NCBI GenBank assembly: GCA_003868215.1
Contig: QWDQ01000001.1
Span: forward strand, 868,001-932,000
Length of the DNA stretch: 64,000 nucleotides
Reading direction: 5' to 3'
Source of the DNA: Pseudophaeomoniella oleicola
Lineage: Eukaryota > Ascomycota > Eurotiomycetes > Phaeomoniellales > Phaeomoniellaceae
This document shows positions 58,543-64,000 of the stretch, piece by piece. The notes below the pieces were generated by a model. It worked only from the letters and a program-made list of their open reading frames with translations. It was not told where the DNA came from and made no database searches. Within the stretch, counting starts at the first letter, position 1. Every line of letters begins with the position of its first letter. The position numbers and the translations under genes were made by a program.

Positions 58543-59386
58543 GTAACTATGAGCAACGAGCATAGTTAAAGCGGCCACGCCTTACGCTATCAAATCGCGA
58601 ATGGAGGCAGAGCATCGCAAGCAGGACTGTGGCTGGCCTGTGTCAATGGCTACTGCTCAGCTGGTCGAGACATCACACTGTGGTCTTCGTAAGCCGCCTC
58701 ACTGTCTTGATGCACTCTGCTTATGCGAGCTACGATCGCTACCTCGACACCAACTCCGTCGAGGTTGAGAGAAAGGATCAATTCCCGGCTCCAGATGGTC
58801 AAGTCCCTCTCTTGTCAAGGACGACATGACATGCGCAACCCAGACGCCGAAAGTCCCCAGCACGCAAATCACACGCAAACCACAGAGATCTCTAACTCGC
58901 GCAAGCCGCCAAGAGAAACGTTCACAACACCGAGGTCGTGGTTTCCGATTGAAACGAACAACAAACAGAAACAGTTCTGGGAGTGTTTCAGAATCTAGGT
59001 CTACAATTCAGGGTATACTAAAGTCCACCGATCTGTATACACTTTTGTTAATGGAAGTTAGGGTGGATGTACTGTTGTACTAGTAGTAGCACGACTGTGA
59101 AATACGTATGGGTACTATATGATAATTAGGTACATACCTCCTACAGTCTACATGAAGATAAATTCAAAGTACCTACACAGGGTTTCATGTGTGAAGCGAT
59201 CCTTCTCATAGCGTATCATGTTATAAAATTCTATCTATATTATAAAGCTGAAAAGAAAAGGGGGAAAGTGTAACTAAAACAGAGCTCATCTCATCACTCA
59301 TTTAACTACCTAGGTACCTAGGTAGTTAATCAATATTAGTTACATAAAACACACCCGTTCACAAACAGGTCAAAACGGAGTTTGGG
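58543..59386. other. Convergent intergenic region with a 28-bp palindrome
   Basis: 3' flanks of the PPxY protein gene (+) and the NmrA-like gene (-). AT-rich at 59090-59300. The perfect palindrome lies at 59303-59330. No gene supported. Confidence 0.55.
59303..59330. repeat. 28-bp perfect palindrome built on CCTAGG
   Basis: The half TTAACTACCTAGGT is followed directly by its exact reverse complement, with no spacer. It lies 57 bases beyond the stop codon of the NmrA-like gene, so it would be in that gene's 3' UTR or terminator. Confidence 0.95.
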
Positions 59387-60505
59387 TCAATGCAACTCCT
59401 TCTCCAACCGAATATCCCTGATCCGCATCTCCTCTTTGCCCCAATAACTCGGCCCTTCGACCGGCATCTGGTACTGCGCGTACTTGCTATTGAACGCGTA
59501 GCGGTCGATATCCTCGGGCCCGGCGACGACGGTCGCGACGATTTCGTCGAGCGAGCGACGGGGCAGGCCGTATTCGCCTGTCGTGTGGTAGTCGAGGCCG
59601 TCGGGTAGGTAGCCGCTGGGGGCGGAGCCGTCGAAGTTGAGGGCGATGACGAGGTCGTGGTAGTCGGAGAGGGGGTCGGGTTCGGACATGGGGTCTTCTT
59701 CTTCGGTGCCGGTTGGGGTGGGGTCTGGGAGGATGGTCCAGGGGTGGTGGCTGCCGGTGGATTTTTCGAGGGAGGCGAGGATCGAAGAGCCTGTGTAGCT
59801 CGTTTCGGCGATGCGGAGGCGTTTATTTCGTGTGAGCTCGGGGGGCATACGGACGGACATGGCGACTGCGTCGGCGGTGAAGGCGAGACTGCAACCGGTG
59901 CGTGGGGATGTGGATTTGGCTATTCTGGACGGAACGGTGCGTTTCTTCAGGTCGTAACCCCAAAATCCTGACTCAATGCAATAGTCGATAAAGGCCGCAG
60001 GGACGATGGTGGTGAACTCGATTTTACCTTCGGCTACAGCAAGGTGATGAAGTCGATCTGCCCATTCTATACGTTGTTTCGCAAGTGCATTAGAAGAGGC
60101 AAGTCCACGGTATTTGGTATCTGTCACGTCGAGCGTATATTCAGATGGCATAAAACGTTTGACACCAGCCGCTATCGCCGCTTCCACGATCTTCTCTTCC
60201 ACATGGATGGCCTTGTGAGACAGTGCAGATATCAAAACGTCACAGCCTTGGAGAGCTTTCGTCATAGCTTCGATGTCGGAGAAATTGGACACATAATGGG
60301 TACGGATGTCGACCGGAAAAGAGTGACGCCGCTGACCACTGGTATCAGGGCTTTCTCGGAGTATGAGAGTGATAGATGTGGCGTGAAAATGGTTGAGAAG
60401 ATAGTCCAGTATCTTCTGACCCAGAGTACCCGTTGAGCCCAGGAGACATGGGTGGGAAAAAGGAACTGTGCCTTGGGGGGTTGGAAGAGGGGTTGGAAGA
60501 GACAT
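59387..60505 (-). CDS. NmrA/isoflavone-reductase-like NAD(P)-binding protein
   Basis: Single-exon protein of 372 residues. Rossmann motif LLGSTGTLGQ at about 21-30 (GxxGxLG form), followed by the expected alternation, CDVLISALSHKAI, AIAAGVKRFMPSEY and TTIVPAAFIDYCIE. These are features of the atypical short-chain dehydrogenases (isoflavone reductase, NmrA, phenylcoumaran benzylic ether reductase). It may be a reductase or a redox-sensing regulator; sequence alone does not decide. The middle contains an acidic insertion (EEEDPMSEPD). High GC and codon choice in the 3' half differ somewhat from neighbours. Confidence 0.85.
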   Translation of the reverse strand: MSLPTPLPTPQGTVPFSHPCLLGSTGTLGQKILDYLLNHFHATSITLILRESPDTSGQRRHSFPVDIRTHYVSNFSDIEAMTKALQGCDVLISALSHKAIHVEEKIVEAAIAAGVKRFMPSEYTLDVTDTKYRGLASSNALAKQRIEWADRLHHLAVAEGKIEFTTIVPAAFIDYCIESGFWGYDLKKRTVPSRIAKSTSPRTGCSLAFTADAVAMSVRMPPELTRNKRLRIAETSYTGSSILASLEKSTGSHHPWTILPDPTPTGTEEEDPMSEPDPLSDYHDLVIALNFDGSAPSGYLPDGLDYHTTGEYGLPRRSLDEIVATVVAGPEDIDRYAFNSKYAQYQMPVEGPSYWGKEEMRIRDIRLEKELH

Positions 60506-61652
60506 CGCAAAGGAAGTCCCAACAGTTCTCGAGATCGAGCCTCTGGTTTATTCCAGTAGAGGCCTGGACCCGAATTCAGGTGCGACAATCTGCCCAGCGA
60601 TGCGTATTGGTTGTAAACCTGCCGCTATTTTCACAAAGGGTAAGACCTTTCGGTGATGTTTTGAAGCTGAATCCAATTGTAATACTGACTCATGATCTGA
60701 AGATCTGCTCAAGTAGGCATGTATAACCATAAAGACCCGATCTATTCTGACATAAAGAAGTGCAGACTGGTTACGAGAAGTGAAGTTGTAATTATTGATA
60801 AATGTCTATGAAACGAAAGGGATCGTGTACTATGTAAGACGAGTAAGGCGATCCAGTGATGTTGTAGTAATTCCTTATGGTGTTGATATGACGTCTTCTT
60901 CCCGATCGCAATGAGTGATGAAATACATCAAACATGCTTGGCGGATATGATATGCACAGATCCGACTAAGGTAAGGGAAGGGTAAGATAAATACACAGTA
61001 ATCAATGGAATGACTTCCGAGGATCGAAATCCTCTGAATGCTATTAACAAACCGGTGCCCATTGTTCTCCTTCTTCTCTTCCTTTCCCTTGCATCAGATA
61101 TGCTGATAAGACAATGGGGCCAGAAAGGCTGTCGCGCATGAAGTATGATCCTTTACAAATCGTGGCGTAGGCGGGGTCAAGTGAGGAGTGAGGAGCGTAA
61201 GGTAATGAAAAAAGAAAACATCATGACTAAAACTTAGTCTCTGTCATCTCACCGGCTAATCTGCACTACACGCAAGCCACAATGACCGCGAGACGACCAA
61301 AGATCGAGACAGCAAAAAGCATAGAGAAAGGAGAAAAAGGGCTTGAGGGTAAATGATATACGTTATATGTCGTCTGGTAAGTGAGTCGTCACAAGTCGCT
61401 TCTTCACTTGTTTACATGAAACCTTTAACATCCGAGCACATTTCAACGCAAGTGCGACTGTTACAATATAAGTCAAGAGAAGAGAAGCAGGATCAAGTTT
61501 AAAAAGTAAGTGGATGTATTTGATATGATTCTCGAGTAACTGTCTACATGCAGACTCGGATATCCTCTGTCGGTATCAATCCAAAACAAGACATGAATTT
61601 ACAAAATTTCCTTCCGTCATTTTCGTTATTTTTTTCCTTAAGATTTTGTGAT
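60506..61652. other. Intergenic: transporter 3' flank and NmrA-like promoter
   Basis: 1.15 kb between two minus-strand genes; short ORFs without recognisable features. No gene supported. Confidence 0.5.
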
Positions 61653-63254
61653 TTATACCATAGAACCCTTGCGCTCGACATTCTCGATGAGCTCGGGAGC
61701 AAGGCTGCCCTTCTCTGTGAGACCCATGTCGCTCGCGAATGTGCTGTGTGGAACCCATTTGCTGGAGTTTCGGGGGTTGGTTTCTTCCAACATGCGGTCG
61801 ACTTGCTCGAGAGACAGACCCTTGGTTTCCGGGATGAGCGTGTAGGCATAGATCAAGCAGCAGCAGCAGAGCGAACCCCAGATGAAGAACACCTTAGCGC
61901 CCAAGTTGCCCTTGTCGGCGTCAACCATGTATGGGGTAATGACGGCGATGATGCAGTTCCAGAGCCAGTTGGAAGCGGTCGACAGAGCAACACCACGAGA
62001 ACGGATTGGAAGGGGGAAGATCTCTCCGATCAGAACCCAAGCACCAGGACCCCACGTTGAGGCGAAGAAAAAGACGTAGATGCAGATGAAAGCAATCATG
62101 GCTTTAACGACTTGAGCGTCATTGGGACGGACAGTACCCATGATAGCGACGATGAACTGGCAGATAATCATACCGACGGCACCCCAGATTAGGAGCGGGC
62201 GACGACCGAACCTCTCGACAGTCCAGAATGAGACTGGGGTAGAGCAGACGTTGACAAGAGTAGTGACCAGGTTCATCAGGAATGGGTTGCTAATTGTGCC
62301 GAGTTGTTGGAAAAATGTAGTGCCGAAATAGAAGACGAAGTTGACACCGGTCCATTGTTGCATCATCTGAAGAGAAGTACCAAGGATCGTGCGGCGGAGG
62401 TTGCTGGCTGCATCCCACAGTCCACCACGGAAGCAGCTGAACCAGCTACCAAGGTAGGAGTTTGACGGGCTGACAGAAAGCTCATACTCGTGGTTGGCAA
62501 TGATCTCAGCAAGCTCATCTTGAATGAACTCCGAATCGCGAGGTTCACCTCGGAGACGCGCAAGTACCTCGGAAGCCTTGTCGAGCTTTCCACGCTTGAC
62601 GAAGTAACGTGGCGATTCGGGAAGGAGAAACAGACCGGTAGCGAGAATCAGGGCCCAAAGCATTTGTATCGCGATTGGAATACGGTATGAACCACTATCG
62701 GTGCGGTTCTGCGTGGCGTAGTCGACACAGGATGCGAGGAGAAGACCAATGGTGACACAGAATTGGTAGCCTGCGACGATGGGGCCACGAACCTTGCGTG
62801 GTGCAATCTCAGACATGTAGAGGATGATGATGGCGGAGACGAAACCGACACCGAAACCGGCGATCAGACGACCAGCAACAAGGAGACCAACGGTGGTCGA
62901 CGCTACTTGGAGAATGACACCGACAGTGAAGACCATGCAACCGATGATAATGGTGATACGACGACCGATGAAATCTGCAAGATCACCTGCGATGAGCGCA
63001 CCAAAGAAAGTACCGGCGGAGAGGATGGACGTTGTCAAGGACTTTTTCGAGGATGGGTATGCTGTGGCGTCACGGCCGGCGAACTCTTTGATGAAGTAGT
63101 CCATACCCATGACGCCGGAGATGTAACCGGAGTCATAACCGAAGAAGATACCACCGAACGATGCGAACGCACACATCGCGTAGGCCTTCCATGTGACTGG
63201 GGCCTCGATGCGGTTCACATCGGTGGTGGCGTGGATTACAGCGCCGCCAGGCAT
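61653..63254 (-). CDS. MFS sugar transporter (monosaccharide/hexose type)
   Basis: Single-exon protein of 533 residues with twelve expected TM helices. Sugar-porter signatures: FFGYDSGYISGVMG after TM1, DLADFIGRRITI in loop 2-3, GRLIAGFGVGFVSA, PESPRYFVKRGK after TM6, QMMQQWTGVNFVFYFGTTFF in TM7, ERFGRRPLLI, and PETKGLSLEQVDRMLEE at the end. Closest in appearance to high-affinity glucose/monosaccharide transporters of the MstA/Hgt group. Plasma-membrane proton symport is likely. No long regulatory tail as in glucose sensors, so transport rather than sensing. Substrate specificity is not proven. Confidence 0.92.
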   Translation of the reverse strand: MPGGAVIHATTDVNRIEAPVTWKAYAMCAFASFGGIFFGYDSGYISGVMGMDYFIKEFAGRDATAYPSSKKSLTTSILSAGTFFGALIAGDLADFIGRRITIIIGCMVFTVGVILQVASTTVGLLVAGRLIAGFGVGFVSAIIILYMSEIAPRKVRGPIVAGYQFCVTIGLLLASCVDYATQNRTDSGSYRIPIAIQMLWALILATGLFLLPESPRYFVKRGKLDKASEVLARLRGEPRDSEFIQDELAEIIANHEYELSVSPSNSYLGSWFSCFRGGLWDAASNLRRTILGTSLQMMQQWTGVNFVFYFGTTFFQQLGTISNPFLMNLVTTLVNVCSTPVSFWTVERFGRRPLLIWGAVGMIICQFIVAIMGTVRPNDAQVVKAMIAFICIYVFFFASTWGPGAWVLIGEIFPLPIRSRGVALSTASNWLWNCIIAVITPYMVDADKGNLGAKVFFIWGSLCCCCLIYAYTLIPETKGLSLEQVDRMLEETNPRNSSKWVPHSTFASDMGLTEKGSLAPELIENVERKGSMV

Positions 63255-64000
63255 GTTGAGTGAGGTTTGTGTGTTGAGCTTTGGGTTGGGTATAGGTCGA
63301 GATTGAGATCAATGAAGATCGGGTGCCAATGAAGAGGGTGAGGCAACCAATCGAAGACTGTGAGATATGAAGGTGTAGCACGAGGAGGAGAAGACAGACA
63401 AACTGACTGGGCCGGGGGGAGAGGGAGACATATATACTCGTTTCTTTGTCCGTCCAGGGGGGAGGGAGGACACTGAATTGAGTGCGGGGAGCTAAGTTTA
63501 CTGCGAGAGCCTCCTCCAGGCAGACTCCGTACCAGATTGAAATTTGAACATTGGGAAATAATATGGGGGAAAGTGGCACCCAATTCCGTTACACGTCCAG
63601 CACTAGAAGTGGTATTGATGGATACCGTACAAGAAAACCCACGGGGCGGGCTCCTCCTCCGATCAGACGATGAGACTGTGGGTTCGCTGTGTTCACTATG
63701 GGGGGCCCCAATGGAGAGAGAATGGTGTCTGTTAGTGATGGATGTTAATTGTTAGTACGAGGGCACTCCGATAGACTTAGACCAGGATTAATTGTCTGGG
63801 CCTCGTGATCAACTGGGGAAGTTACCGTGATTGGAAGGGTTTGCCCCGGCTTTCATTGTTTGATTGGATGTATTATGGGGTCTGGAACCATGGCTACGTA
63901 GTAAGGTTAACTGGAATCTGACCGTCGTTGACCACTAAACGCCACTGGCGGCCTTGTCTACTACGTAGCATGACCAATCAAAATTGGCTTTATCGAGTCG
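63255..64000. promoter_or_regulatory. Upstream region of the sugar transporter with CreA-like sites
   Basis: No gene supported. On the transporter strand a TATATA stretch at 63431-63436 lies about 180 bases before the ATG. SYGGRG matches (the known CreA/Cre1 core) are at 63412-63417, 63484-63489, 63813-63818 and, on the other strand, 63844-63849. Carbon repression of this transporter is plausible. The 6-bp core is short, so some matches may be chance. Confidence 0.4.

Noticed and set aside
62763-63263. 166-codon ORF antisense to the sugar transporter
   Set aside because: Thr/Asp/Glu-rich frame produced by the complement of hydrophobic transporter codons; a shadow of the real gene.

Overview
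This window is nuclear chromosomal DNA from a filamentous ascomycete (Pezizomycotina). The evidence is many short introns (mostly 45-65 bp, GT...AG with ctaac/ctgac-like branch sites), compact genes, and a protein set typical of these fungi. The RPS3, FRS1 and PP2A-A proteins look like those of Eurotiomycetes or relatives, but I cannot fix the class from sequence alone. I recognise no rRNA, tRNA, CRISPR array, virus-like or LTR element, or intact transposon.

Layout. 1-905: 3' end of a proton-translocating NAD(P) transhydrogenase. 2776-4536: proline-rich, two-TM, coiled-coil protein of unknown role. 5323-7418: SET-domain lysine methyltransferase. 8103-9800 (-): Ser/Thr-rich single-TM, cell-wall-sensor-like protein, followed by 3.7 kb without a gene. 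13549-14780: a 388-aa protein I cannot assign, behind a clear TATA box and a direct repeat. 15714-17610 (-): F-box protein. 18259-19605: metal-dependent amidohydrolase. 19874-22017 (-): PP2A scaffold subunit. 22873-25050: cytosolic Phe-tRNA synthetase beta subunit. 25533-26434 (-): ribosomal protein uS3. 26743-27958 (-): nucleoside hydrolase with an 8-nt exon. 28333-32113: PXA-domain protein split by a 1,885-bp intron. 34483-36217 (-): CENP-B-type HTH DNA-binding protein, then 4.7 kb without a gene. 40876-42130 (-): RBG1/DRG1 GTPase. 42917-43773: cysteine dioxygenase. 44498-46311: CAP10/GT90 glycosyltransferase. 47671-48089: Yippee-type zinc protein. 49749-52288 (-): 828-aa disordered protein with a NuSAP-like motif. 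53312-53843: MAPEG membrane protein. 54024-55979: LIM-like cysteine-rich protein. 56650-58542: single-TM protein with a PPxY motif. 59387-60505 (-): NmrA/isoflavone-reductase-like protein. 61653-63254 (-): MFS sugar transporter.

These are mostly unrelated housekeeping and accessory genes, not a cluster. Translation (FRS1, RPS3, RBG1), signalling (PP2A-A), sulfur catabolism (cysteine dioxygenase), nucleoside salvage and sugar uptake sit side by side, often in divergent or convergent pairs. Gene models were built by hand from splice sites and reading frame; every complete multi-exon model sums to a whole number of codons.

The features most worth a second look are the oversized PXA-gene intron, the unassigned gene at 13549, five copies of the 12-bp palindrome TACTACGTAGTA in intergenic DNA, a 28-bp perfect palindrome at 59303, and the microexon that splits the nucleoside hydrolase metal-binding motif. 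I did not see a clear new multi-gene system.
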